Source: Pedobacter indicus
GTDB taxonomy: Bacteria; Bacteroidota; Bacteroidia; Sphingobacteriales; Sphingobacteriaceae
Reading direction: 5' to 3'
DNA: 64,000 bases
NCBI RefSeq assembly: GCF_003449035.1
Contig: NZ_QRGB01000001.1
Span: 372,001-436,000 of the forward strand
Part shown: piece by piece, positions 35,520 through 44,210 of the stretch
Numbering within the stretch: the first letter of the stretch is position 1
How the letters are laid out: every line of letters begins with the position of its first letter
Translations under genes and position numbers: made by a program
The notes under the pieces: model-generated
What the model saw: only the letters and a program-made list of their open reading frames with translations
What the model was told of the DNA's origin: nothing
Databases searched by the model: none

Positions 35520-35958
35520 ATTTCACATTTTAAAAAATTAACTAAATACAAATTTTCACAATCGCTGCCCCATCATGGATGGCAACTAAACTACTTGCTT
35601 TAACTTGTCTGGCTTGGAGGGGATAACTTTTTCATAATGGATTCGCTTTTTGATGGTTATAATTGTCGATAACATAACTGTGTTATCGGCTTTCTTTGGC
35701 TTTTTATATCGATTAGCGACGTGATTTCTAAAACAAACTTCTTAGATCCAAGCGTCTTTTAAAACTTATCTTTTAGCGTGGTTTATTAGGTTCAAATAAT
35801 TACAGCTACAAACTATCTCTTTATAAATTATTGGCTACACAATGATAACAATAATATCTGACAGTCTCGCATGTTTGTGCATGTTTTTTTTTCAAAATGC
35901 ATAAATCAAAAGTCGTACCTGTGGGTGCATGACCGTTAAGTACTCATACTGTATCTTG
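35520..35958. other. Non-coding interval between SusC1 and the symporter gene
   Basis: No gene is seen in these 439 bp. It contains a hairpin CGATAACA-taactg-TGTTATCG (35667-35688) and TGCA-containing motifs (GTGCATG 35877-35883, ATGCATAAAT 35897-35906) that partly resemble those in the namZ-deoR interval. It probably holds the promoter of the SusC1 operon and the end of the symporter transcript. Confidence 0.5.
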
Positions 35959-37440
35959 TTAGGCGTTCGTCGGTGTAGGCAATCCGGGTTTGCTAGTCAA
36001 AAACAGCATAGTCCATGTAATAGCACCATTAATAACGATCAACTCGAAGCTCATTCCATATCCCGCGTGCTTCTCTAGTGCGAGTTTTAACAAATAAAGC
36101 AATATTGGCGATAAAATACAGATATAAGGAACCAGCGAATCGGCGACCGATCGCTTCGTAAACATCCCGAATACGAAAAGCCCTAACAGCGGTCCGTAAG
36201 TGTAACCAGCAGCGGTGAAAATAGCTGTTACCACCGAGTCGTCATTGATAATTCTAAACGCCATAATAACTAGCAACATGACAACAGAGAAACCGACATG
36301 CACCATCGTCCTTGTTCTTACCAGTGCCGGGGCATTTGGATCTTCTTTCTTGTGAAAATTCAGAAAATCAACACAGAACGAAGTTGTTAGGGCTGTCAAA
36401 GCAGAATCCGTCGTAGCAAAGGTAGCTGCTGTTAAGCCCATCATAAATATAATACCTGGCAAAATCGGCAGATAATTCAAGGCGATTTCGGGAAAAAGAT
36501 AGTCAGGTGTCGTCAGAGCAGAAACATCCAGTCCATTTTCAGCAGCGTAGAAATACAGCATCGCACCAACTGACAAGAAGAAAATATTAATGATTACGAA
36601 GACCAAGGTAAACGATAGCATATTTTTCTGTGCTTCGCCGATCGTTTTAAGACTGATATTCTTTTGCATCATATCCTGATCCAATCCGAACATCGCCAGC
36701 GTTACAAAAATTCCCCCTAAAAATTGTTTGAAAAAGTTTCGCGTATCTCCTGTAAAGTCATCCCAAAAGAATATTTGCGAATAGCTGCTATCCTTAATCT
36801 TATCAAAAGTTTCCACAACATTCAGGTTCATGCTATCCGCTATAAAATAGATCGATAAAACTACCGAAAGCAAGAGGAAGAATGTCTGCATCAAATCCGT
36901 AATGATGATCGTCTTCAATCCACCCTTATGCGTATATACCCATATCAGAATTAAGCAGATGGCGATGGTCACAGCAAATGGGACATTCCAGGCGTCGAAG
37001 ATAAAGCGCTGTAAAATGATTGCTACCAGATACAGGCGGAAAGCCGAACCTATCGTTCTGGACACTAAGAAGATCATCGCCCCACTTTTGTAGCTCAGAT
37101 ACCCGAATCGTTGCTCCAGATAGGTATAAATGGACACCAGATTCATCTTATAGTATAGAGGCAAGAGTAAAAACGCTACGATTACATAACCAACAGCGTT
37201 CCCTAATACAAACTGAAAATAGCTAAAACTCCCCGCTCCAACTGCTCCTGGCACCGATATAAAGGTCACCCCTGAAAGCGCGGTACCGATCATCCCGAAA
37301 GCGACGATATACCACTTCGAATTTTTATTTGCACTAAAAAACGCACTATTGTCAGACTTTTTCCGTGATGTAAAATAGGCTACACCGACAAGAAGCGTAA
37401 AGTAGCCAATCAAAAAGCTCAATAATATAATGGGGGTCAT
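35959..37440 (-). CDS. Sodium:solute symporter, candidate MurNAc/amino-sugar importer
   Basis: This 493-residue protein has about 13 hydrophobic segments and the sodium:solute symporter (SSS) fold: GMIGTALSGVTFISVPGAVGAG holds the early sodium-site region, and TTDSALTALTTSFCVDF (about 345-361) the conserved core helix. SSS members include sialic acid and sugar importers. It follows murQ by 12 bp on the same strand, in a locus for MurNAc metabolism, so import of MurNAc or a MurNAc disaccharide is the best guess; MurT of Tannerella forsythia is a precedent as I recall. Substrate is inference from context. Confidence 0.85.
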   Translation of the reverse strand: MTPIILLSFLIGYFTLLVGVAYFTSRKKSDNSAFFSANKNSKWYIVAFGMIGTALSGVTFISVPGAVGAGSFSYFQFVLGNAVGYVIVAFLLLPLYYKMNLVSIYTYLEQRFGYLSYKSGAMIFLVSRTIGSAFRLYLVAIILQRFIFDAWNVPFAVTIAICLILIWVYTHKGGLKTIIITDLMQTFFLLLSVVLSIYFIADSMNLNVVETFDKIKDSSYSQIFFWDDFTGDTRNFFKQFLGGIFVTLAMFGLDQDMMQKNISLKTIGEAQKNMLSFTLVFVIINIFFLSVGAMLYFYAAENGLDVSALTTPDYLFPEIALNYLPILPGIIFMMGLTAATFATTDSALTALTTSFCVDFLNFHKKEDPNAPALVRTRTMVHVGFSVVMLLVIMAFRIINDDSVVTAIFTAAGYTYGPLLGLFVFGMFTKRSVADSLVPYICILSPILLYLLKLALEKHAGYGMSFELIVINGAITWTMLFLTSKPGLPTPTNA

Positions 37441-37452
37441 ACTCTAATCTCT

Positions 37453-38259
37453 TTATGATCTATAATTTTCAATCGAAGCCCTCACACTTCCGTGCTTTTC
37501 AAGCAGTTCAGTTGCCTGTTCTTCCGTAGCACCGGTTTCATCCATAATTATTTTAACACCCCGGGCTACCAACTTATTATTACTTAGCTGCATATCAACC
37601 ATCTTATTCCCTTTTACCCTACCGAGCTGAATCATTGCTGTCGTCGAGATCATATTGAGGACGAGTTTCTGAGCTGTACCAGCTTTCATCCTTGTAGAAC
37701 CAGTTACAAATTCTGGCCCCACCACTACCTCAACCGGGAATTTTGCTTCTGCAGCTACCGGTGAGTCCAGGTTACACACAACACATCCGGTCACCAATCC
37801 TGCTTCGTTTGCTGCTTGCAAAGCGCCGATGACATATGGGGTTGTTCCCGATGCAGCTATGCCGACAAGTACATCTTTTTCATTGATAGAATATTCCTGC
37901 AGGTCTTTCCATCCTTGTTTTTGATCATCCTCCGCAAATTCCACTGCCTTGCGAATAGCCGTATCACCGCCTGCTATATGTCCGATTACCCAGTCATAGG
38001 GCACACCGAAAGTTGGTGGGCACTCGGATGCGTCCAGGATACCCAGTCGGCCGCTAGTACCTGCACCAACATAAAACAGCCGCCCACCCTTCTTCATCTT
38101 CTCTACAATAGCACCTGTCAGTGCCTCTATCTGCGGGATACTCTTCTTTACAGCATCAGGCACACTCTGGTCTTCATGATTAATATTCGTTAACACTTCA
38201 TGGATACTCATCTTCTCCAGATGGTTATAATTTGATTCTTTTTCAGTTACGCGATTCAT
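37453..38259 (-). CDS. murQ: N-acetylmuramic acid 6-phosphate etherase
   Basis: MurQ cleaves the lactyl ether of MurNAc-6-phosphate to give GlcNAc-6-phosphate and D-lactate. The 268-residue protein carries the SIS-domain signature YVGAGTSGRLGILDASECPPTFG (63-85), with Glu79 as the expected catalytic residue. It is shorter than E. coli MurQ (298), mostly at the C-terminal end. The start ATG 38259 lies inside the end of the GH9-deacetylase gene (17-bp overlap), so the two are translationally coupled. Cytoplasmic. It needs phosphorylated substrate, yet no MurNAc kinase gene is nearby. Confidence 0.96.
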   Translation of the reverse strand: MNRVTEKESNYNHLEKMSIHEVLTNINHEDQSVPDAVKKSIPQIEALTGAIVEKMKKGGRLFYVGAGTSGRLGILDASECPPTFGVPYDWVIGHIAGGDTAIRKAVEFAEDDQKQGWKDLQEYSINEKDVLVGIAASGTTPYVIGALQAANEAGLVTGCVVCNLDSPVAAEAKFPVEVVVGPEFVTGSTRMKAGTAQKLVLNMISTTAMIQLGRVKGNKMVDMQLSNNKLVARGVKIIMDETGATEEQATELLEKHGSVRASIENYRS

Positions 38260-40774
38260 TTAGCAGTTTATCTATTGTGACGGATTGATACCCGTCATTT
38301 TTCAATAATTCAATTAATTTTGGTAGTTCATGATAAAATTTTTCCGTTCTTTTCGGATCTGTTCCAGCATGAATCAAAATAATTGCACCATTTAACCCAT
38401 TTTTATTTTTTTCTTTAAAGTCTTCGATTGATTCGAAAATCGCCTTATTCCTTACATAACGCGAACCCATGTCAGGCCATGTATAATCTGCAGGTGTTCG
38501 GATACCCGGCGTAAAATTAATAAGTTCCAAACCCATCTTGGCTACCCAGTCTGCTATTGTGTCATTGTACCATTCATAAGGCGGCAAGAAAAACCTGCTT
38601 GTTGACCTATCTAGGTTCCATTTCTTAAGCAAGTTATAATTTTCGATAACATCTTTTTCAAATTCCTCTTGCGAAATTAACAATGAATCTCGATTCCCCC
38701 ACGGTGCATACAATAAATGTTGATCAGAATGTGCTCCGACGTAATGTCCGTCCCGAACAAGCTTATCCACAATCCCTTGATTTTCTTTTTTTCTCAAATA
38801 ATTTCCTGTAAAAAAGAACGACGATTTTTGATCTTCTCGATTAAGCACTTCTGCGATATAACCGGCTCCTTCGCCAAATTCATCTGCTGAAAATATCAAG
38901 GCGACTAGCTTTTTCGTTTCGTCACCTCGGATGACGGCGCCAAAACGATCTCGTTTCAGTTTGCTGACCGATGGGTGACTAACTGCTTCATCCTCCATTG
39001 CCGCTAATAGATAAACCAAAGACGCGGTTCCATCCATGGTTGGTTCATTCGTGCTATAATCTCCAAAATCATCATGATATACGACCAAGTCAGACTGAAA
39101 CGCTGCATACTCATCTGGGCTGTATAAGGTAATACCAATCAGGTTATTATAGATAGAGGTATAAACCGGTCCATCTACCAGTCCGCCATCTACTGGAAAA
39201 TCATGTAGATGTGTAAAAGCAGAATGCGGATCAGCAGGCGTATCCCCCCAAGAAGGGAGGCCATAAACCATGCTCGTTCCCCAAGGATTTAAGCCAAAGA
39301 GCCAATCGATATTTGCTTGCTCCAATTCCCTATAGGTTTCATCCCCTGACATTTTGCGATACAAATAGCATTGGATTGCAAAAGAGGTTGTCAGGTTATT
39401 CGAGCACCAGATAAAAGGGATTCCTCTATAGAAGGCATTTTTTTCAGCCTTTGCGTGTACCTTTTCTATACCCTCTTTATAATATGCAGTGGTTTCATTA
39501 TTCCCTATTTCATAGTGCCCAAAATTATGGAAAGGGTACCATTGATAGTGTCGAGCCGTATCTTGACCTAACCACGGCGTAATTTTCTCCATCCGCGCAT
39601 AATCTACCGCCTTATTCAAATAGTCATCATCTCCGGTCAATTTCCATAAATTCGAAGCAGCCAGTTCCATATCATCTGCCCAACTGTCCTCTTCATAGAA
39701 ATAAGGAGCTAAATTTGGTGCAGTCTGGCTTACGCCCAGTTTACGAAGGCCAAATTTGTAAGCCGAAAGGGCTTTATCATAAAAGACACTTGCCAGCTCA
39801 GCATCCTTCTTCTCGTAAATTTGTGATGCCAGTGCAAAAGCCGAAGCAAACTTACCGGCAGTTGACGATGTTCCCGTTGCCCGGTTTTGATGTTTTCCTA
39901 AACCCTGCGGTTCCCCAGTTATAAAATATACTGGTCGCGCACCTCCAGGCCCCATTCCGTAATCAACTGAATCGATTGTCGGCAACCTCAAGCCCTGATG
40001 ATCCCGATCGTCAGCCAACTGGTTAAACATCCAGTCTTCCCGCGGGTGCATCTTCAGCAACCATTCCAAACCCCACCGCGCTTCGTCTAATACATCTGGA
40101 ATACCGTTCTTACCTTCCAATCCATTTGCCAAATGAGCATCTGAAAAAAACTCCCCAAAATCGCGGTAGGCAGCCAACAAATGATAGGTAGCATTGGCCG
40201 ATGTAGTAGAATATTGCAGGTAATCCGAAGCATCATGCCAACCACCCGATACATCAATCAGCGTAGAGTCTGGCATCGGACCATACATTGTATAACCGTC
40301 ATGCACATGGCATGAGTCCTTCAGATAGGGGTTAAAACCGCTCCGCTGTTGTCGAAGATACCTCAAAACAAAATCTGCTGTCCCTTGGTAAACATCTTTA
40401 TTAACAGAGAAAACAGGAGATTTAGCATTTCCGGCCTGTAAATAAAATTTCCCAGTATCTGAAAAAGCACTAAAATCCAGTCTATACGTCTCTTCAAACG
40501 GTCCGTAGGCGCCAAATGGCATACCGGCTTCCGACTTAAACACCGCTTCATCAGTTTCAGCATCCATTAACTGAAAAGACTCAATCTTGTTAGACGACTT
40601 AGACCCCCATACTGCTATTTTTATGCCATCAGGTGTATATCCTAACTGATTAATCCGTATCCACGCTCGTTGCTCCCCACCCCCAAGTCTTTTTGCTGAG
40701 CATGCCAAAAAACCGACCATTACAAACAGTCCAAATACAGTCAGCATGATACGGATGATCTTTTTTCCTTTCAT
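38243..40774 (-). CDS. Lipoprotein fusion: GH9 glycosidase + polysaccharide deacetylase-like domain
   Basis: The 843-residue protein has a lipobox (Cys25), an Ig-like CelD_N domain (about 36-125), a GH9 catalytic domain (about 130-595) and a NodB/CE4-like domain (about 610-840). GH9 residues seen are GGWHDASDY (177-185; Asp181 and Asp184) and the acid Glu577 in TNEPTMDG. In the CE4 part, the metal motif HSDQH (682-686) and PPYEWY are present, but motif 1 reads FSADE instead of TFDD, so the usual catalytic Asp seems to be Ala while one metal Asp may remain. It probably acts in the periplasm on an amino-sugar polymer. It overlaps murQ. Confidence 0.9.
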   Translation of the reverse strand: MKGKKIIRIMLTVFGLFVMVGFLACSAKRLGGGEQRAWIRINQLGYTPDGIKIAVWGSKSSNKIESFQLMDAETDEAVFKSEAGMPFGAYGPFEETYRLDFSAFSDTGKFYLQAGNAKSPVFSVNKDVYQGTADFVLRYLRQQRSGFNPYLKDSCHVHDGYTMYGPMPDSTLIDVSGGWHDASDYLQYSTTSANATYHLLAAYRDFGEFFSDAHLANGLEGKNGIPDVLDEARWGLEWLLKMHPREDWMFNQLADDRDHQGLRLPTIDSVDYGMGPGGARPVYFITGEPQGLGKHQNRATGTSSTAGKFASAFALASQIYEKKDAELASVFYDKALSAYKFGLRKLGVSQTAPNLAPYFYEEDSWADDMELAASNLWKLTGDDDYLNKAVDYARMEKITPWLGQDTARHYQWYPFHNFGHYEIGNNETTAYYKEGIEKVHAKAEKNAFYRGIPFIWCSNNLTTSFAIQCYLYRKMSGDETYRELEQANIDWLFGLNPWGTSMVYGLPSWGDTPADPHSAFTHLHDFPVDGGLVDGPVYTSIYNNLIGITLYSPDEYAAFQSDLVVYHDDFGDYSTNEPTMDGTASLVYLLAAMEDEAVSHPSVSKLKRDRFGAVIRGDETKKLVALIFSADEFGEGAGYIAEVLNREDQKSSFFFTGNYLRKKENQGIVDKLVRDGHYVGAHSDQHLLYAPWGNRDSLLISQEEFEKDVIENYNLLKKWNLDRSTSRFFLPPYEWYNDTIADWVAKMGLELINFTPGIRTPADYTWPDMGSRYVRNKAIFESIEDFKEKNKNGLNGAIILIHAGTDPKRTEKFYHELPKLIELLKNDGYQSVTIDKLLNESRN

Positions 40775-40797
40775 AATCAGCTAGTCTTCGCTTTCAA

Positions 40798-42648
40798 CTA
40801 ATGATATTTTAAACAAAAAATAGTCCCATCCATCGAGCTCACCAACACTTTATCTTTCCCGAACGGCTTAATGGGATTAACCATCGCATTTGATATCTTA
40901 TACTGCCATTCCACCCCACCGTTATCAGCATTTACCGCACTTAGCAATCCACTATGACTTGGAACAAAAACCAGCCCATTGCTTTCAACGATTGCCGACG
41001 GTGTTAGTTCATAAGGGAGATCCAGTTCAGATTCCCAGACTATCTCCATGTTGTTTGCTCTCGTCGATACACCCAACAGATCACCGTCCATAGTCTTTAC
41101 ATATACTTTTTCCCTGTCTTCAGCCAAACCGATCGACTCCCTCACTCGGCTACTATCTTTCTTCTCTCTCCAAATCACCTCGCCTGTTGAAGCATCAAGA
41201 GCAGTCATATACCGATCCGGCGCGACAATAAAAACCCTATTATTGGCCTCAACCGGTACCACAGCAGCTGCTGAAAACATTCGGTTTGTAGAACCATTGT
41301 CCCATTTCCAATCCACTGCTCCTGTTATTGCGTCCAGCGCGTAAAAATCATTCCCCCAGCTTCCAAAATAGAGCGTTCCATTATAGAACAAAGGGGTCGA
41401 TGAGATAAAGTTTTCAACTCGATCAAAATCCCATTTCAATGTACCACTTTTTAGATCGAAGGCTCGAAAATGCCCGTCCGATCCGCCAATATAGGCTGTC
41501 TTCTGAATGATAAATGGTGAACCGAGAACGGCCTTCTCCGTTTCATAAGTCCAGACCTCCTTGCCATTTCGGGCATCCAGGCAGTAAATATTTCCATCTG
41601 ACGAACCTACAACCACATAATTTCCTGATACGGCTGGTGTTGAATAAACCTTCCCATTCGTCTGGAAACTCCACTTTTTACTTCCATCTTTCAACCTCAG
41701 GGCATATACTTCCCCTTTTGTATTAGCGGTGATTGCAGTATTCTTATAAACGGCTAAGCCGACCCCGAGATCACTATCATCCTGAAATTTCCAAGAAACA
41801 GATACGTTCTTAAAACGTTCATTAACTGAAAAGTCCGGACGGCTCCAGCTGGCTTGCTCTTGATCAAAATGATGATTAACCAGGCGTACGCTTGCCCAAG
41901 GCTCTTTTGTGGTCATGCTTGGAATACGAGTCTTGTAAGTTGCCTCGTCATTTTTTATTGTCACGATATTATACCCGCCAATACTGTCTTTAGCTCGCAG
42001 ATTCGATCTGCCCATAATCGCGGGTATACCTTCAAAATCCATCAATCTGTTACTATGACCATGACCACACAAAGCCAGCTGAATATTTCTTGTTTTTAGT
42101 CTGTCAATAACCTCATACCAATTATTCAGTTCGCTGTCCAGAGGGTAATGGTTAATAAAAATCAATGGCATTTTACTATCCGGCTCTGCGTTAAAGATCG
42201 AATCCATCCACACCAGATTCTCTCGCGGCACCTGACCAGGGCTCATTCTCATATTGGGTCCTGAATTCGTGCCCATGAACTGATAGCCGTTGTATTTGAA
42301 CTCAAACGTTTCTGCCCCAAAAACACGGCGGAAGCTATTCCCGCCACTTTCAGACCAATTAGCATCATGATTTCCCGGCACGATATACCAGGGCAAAGTC
42401 AAACTATCTAAGATCTGCTTTGCTAAAAGCAATTCTTCATCAGATCCAAACTCCGTTATATCACCTGTTATCAAAACAAATTTAATTTCAGGGTTTAGGT
42501 TAATATCCAAAACCGTCCTCCTTAAATCTTCAGCCGCTGTTTCTCCCCCGATATGCGTATCGGTAACATGCGCAAACTTAAACGGTTGGGCAAAAACTTG
42601 TATTCCGAAGAAAACAAAGAAACAGACGAAAGTAGCGATCCGAGTCAT
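40798..42648 (-). CDS. Metallophosphoesterase fused to a PQQ-type beta-propeller
   Basis: The 616-residue protein has a signal peptide (to about 20), a calcineurin-like phosphoesterase domain (about 22-235) with metal motifs DTHIGG (30-35), GDITEFG, GNHDANW (92-98), NHYPLD and GHGHSN, and then a BamB/PQQ-like propeller (about 285-615) of repeats such as GKVYSTPAVSGNYVVVGSSDGNIYCLDAR. It could remove phosphate groups from a polymer held by the propeller, for example cell-wall teichoic or glycan phosphate; that is inference. It lies 6 bp after the GHL10 gene and 23 bp before the GH9 gene, clearly in the same operon. Confidence 0.88.
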   Translation of the reverse strand: MTRIATFVCFFVFFGIQVFAQPFKFAHVTDTHIGGETAAEDLRRTVLDINLNPEIKFVLITGDITEFGSDEELLLAKQILDSLTLPWYIVPGNHDANWSESGGNSFRRVFGAETFEFKYNGYQFMGTNSGPNMRMSPGQVPRENLVWMDSIFNAEPDSKMPLIFINHYPLDSELNNWYEVIDRLKTRNIQLALCGHGHSNRLMDFEGIPAIMGRSNLRAKDSIGGYNIVTIKNDEATYKTRIPSMTTKEPWASVRLVNHHFDQEQASWSRPDFSVNERFKNVSVSWKFQDDSDLGVGLAVYKNTAITANTKGEVYALRLKDGSKKWSFQTNGKVYSTPAVSGNYVVVGSSDGNIYCLDARNGKEVWTYETEKAVLGSPFIIQKTAYIGGSDGHFRAFDLKSGTLKWDFDRVENFISSTPLFYNGTLYFGSWGNDFYALDAITGAVDWKWDNGSTNRMFSAAAVVPVEANNRVFIVAPDRYMTALDASTGEVIWREKKDSSRVRESIGLAEDREKVYVKTMDGDLLGVSTRANNMEIVWESELDLPYELTPSAIVESNGLVFVPSHSGLLSAVNADNGGVEWQYKISNAMVNPIKPFGKDKVLVSSMDGTIFCLKYH

Positions 42649-42654
42649 GGGAAT

Positions 42655-44115
42655 TTATTTCTTTTCTATAACGTCTGAAGGTACACTTTCTGCGTGGTCA
42701 CTATTGATCGTCGAGACCGAGTAATATCCCTTATTGCTCACCTCAATACTTTTATCACGAGTAATTGCAAAGACTTCACCTTTTTTCTTTAAATCGGAAA
42801 AATAATACACGACGGATCTCACATCGCCCGATGCACTCCACTTTAAAGAGTTCCCTTCAATTTTCACATTTTGCACAGGTGCAGGAGCCGGCGCAACCGC
42901 ACGACCTACAAATGGCATGACAGCCGGATTTTTATAAAGCGAAGCCAACTGATCTGTAATACTAACTTTGTTAAGCATAACATACCGCGCACTATACATC
43001 GCATTTCCCACCACCTTACTGTTCTTCCTGGTTAAATTAAACTGTTTCTCTAACTCTGCTGCAGACTGGAACGCAGCGGGTGCTGTTGGATCTCCAAACT
43101 TATAATACCCGTGACCGATCATCAAAGCTGCTTTATGACTATTTTGCGACCACCAAATCAAATTCGTTTGAAAATCATTATATTGGTTACCAATCTCTTG
43201 GTATAATTGCGGTATCACAATATCCACCCATCCTTCTTGATTCCATTTTGCGACATCGGCAAACATGGTATTGTAGTTATAATCTCGTCCCGCGGCCGGC
43301 GATACCGAGAATACGACTCCTGGTTTTGTCGCAACGATCATATTATGAACCGCTTCAATTGCATTATCCACATTCCCCCTCCGGAAATCCTCTATCGAGC
43401 TGTATCCAGCACCATATTTTTCGTAGTCTGATTGATCGGGAACCATTTGACCGGCCGCAGACGGAGCAGGGTAGAAATAGTCGTCGAAGTGAACTCCGTC
43501 AACTTCATACTTAGAGATCAAATCTTTGACTATATCAACCAGACGTTCCCTAACTTCCGGAAGTGCTGGGTTGTATATTTGTATCTTCTCATGGCTAACG
43601 ACCCATTTAGAATCAACCGAACTATGCAAAGCAGGATACGGAGTACCTGAACTTGCCCGTGTCGCTATACGGTAGGGGTTCATCCAAGCATGAAATTCAA
43701 TATTTCTCGCATGTGCTTCATCGATCATAAACTTTAATACTTCATAACCTGGATCTTTGCCTCTTGTCCCCGTAATTGCAACACTCCAAGGCTCATATGG
43801 CGATGTATAGAAAGCATCCCCCATTCCTTTCACCTGAAAAAACACCGCATTTATATTCAGTTCGCTGAACTTATCCAAATAAGCGATATACTGTTGTTTC
43901 TGTGACTCAATACTATAGTCACTTTGTGGCCAGTCCAGCCCCCAAGCCGTAGTAATCCAAACAGCCCGCATTTCTTTCGCCGGAAAGCTTAATTCTTCCT
44001 CCTCAGTTACCGGAGGTTCCGGCTCAATGGGTTCAACACCGCTTTCTTTTTTACAGGACGCGAGAAAAACAGAAAACAGGGAAAATGTTATCAGATATAA
44101 AGCAAGTTTTTTCAT
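42655..44115 (-). CDS. GHL10 (DUF187) family hydrolase-like lipoprotein, copy A
   Basis: The 486-residue protein from ATG 44115 has a lipobox (LASC, Cys21), a TIM-barrel domain of the glycosyl-hydrolase-like 10 family and a C-terminal beta domain. Family motifs are AVWITTAWGLDWP, HAWMNPYR, VDGVHFDDYFYP and VDIVIPQLYQEIG. Bacillus YngK is a relative, and the GHL10 context in other genomes is often cell-wall turnover. A longer frame (to 44133, MMQTID) exists but spoils the signal peptide. A paralogue lies at 54582-56126. The substrate is unproven; peptidoglycan is suggested by neighbours. Confidence 0.88.
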   Translation of the reverse strand: MKKLALYLITFSLFSVFLASCKKESGVEPIEPEPPVTEEEELSFPAKEMRAVWITTAWGLDWPQSDYSIESQKQQYIAYLDKFSELNINAVFFQVKGMGDAFYTSPYEPWSVAITGTRGKDPGYEVLKFMIDEAHARNIEFHAWMNPYRIATRASSGTPYPALHSSVDSKWVVSHEKIQIYNPALPEVRERLVDIVKDLISKYEVDGVHFDDYFYPAPSAAGQMVPDQSDYEKYGAGYSSIEDFRRGNVDNAIEAVHNMIVATKPGVVFSVSPAAGRDYNYNTMFADVAKWNQEGWVDIVIPQLYQEIGNQYNDFQTNLIWWSQNSHKAALMIGHGYYKFGDPTAPAAFQSAAELEKQFNLTRKNSKVVGNAMYSARYVMLNKVSITDQLASLYKNPAVMPFVGRAVAPAPAPVQNVKIEGNSLKWSASGDVRSVVYYFSDLKKKGEVFAITRDKSIEVSNKGYYSVSTINSDHAESVPSDVIEKK

Positions 44116-44210
44116 ATCAATGGTTTGCATCATTTATCGCATTCGGATATAACCGATTTGACAGTCCATCATCGAACTATCAAATCGGCTATTTTTAATT
44201 TATGCCCGGC

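Noticed and set aside
35667-35688. Hairpin in the SusC1-symporter gap as a terminator
   Set aside because: Stem is perfect, but the needed T-run is missing on the minus strand and no plus-strand gene lies upstream. Kept only as a note.
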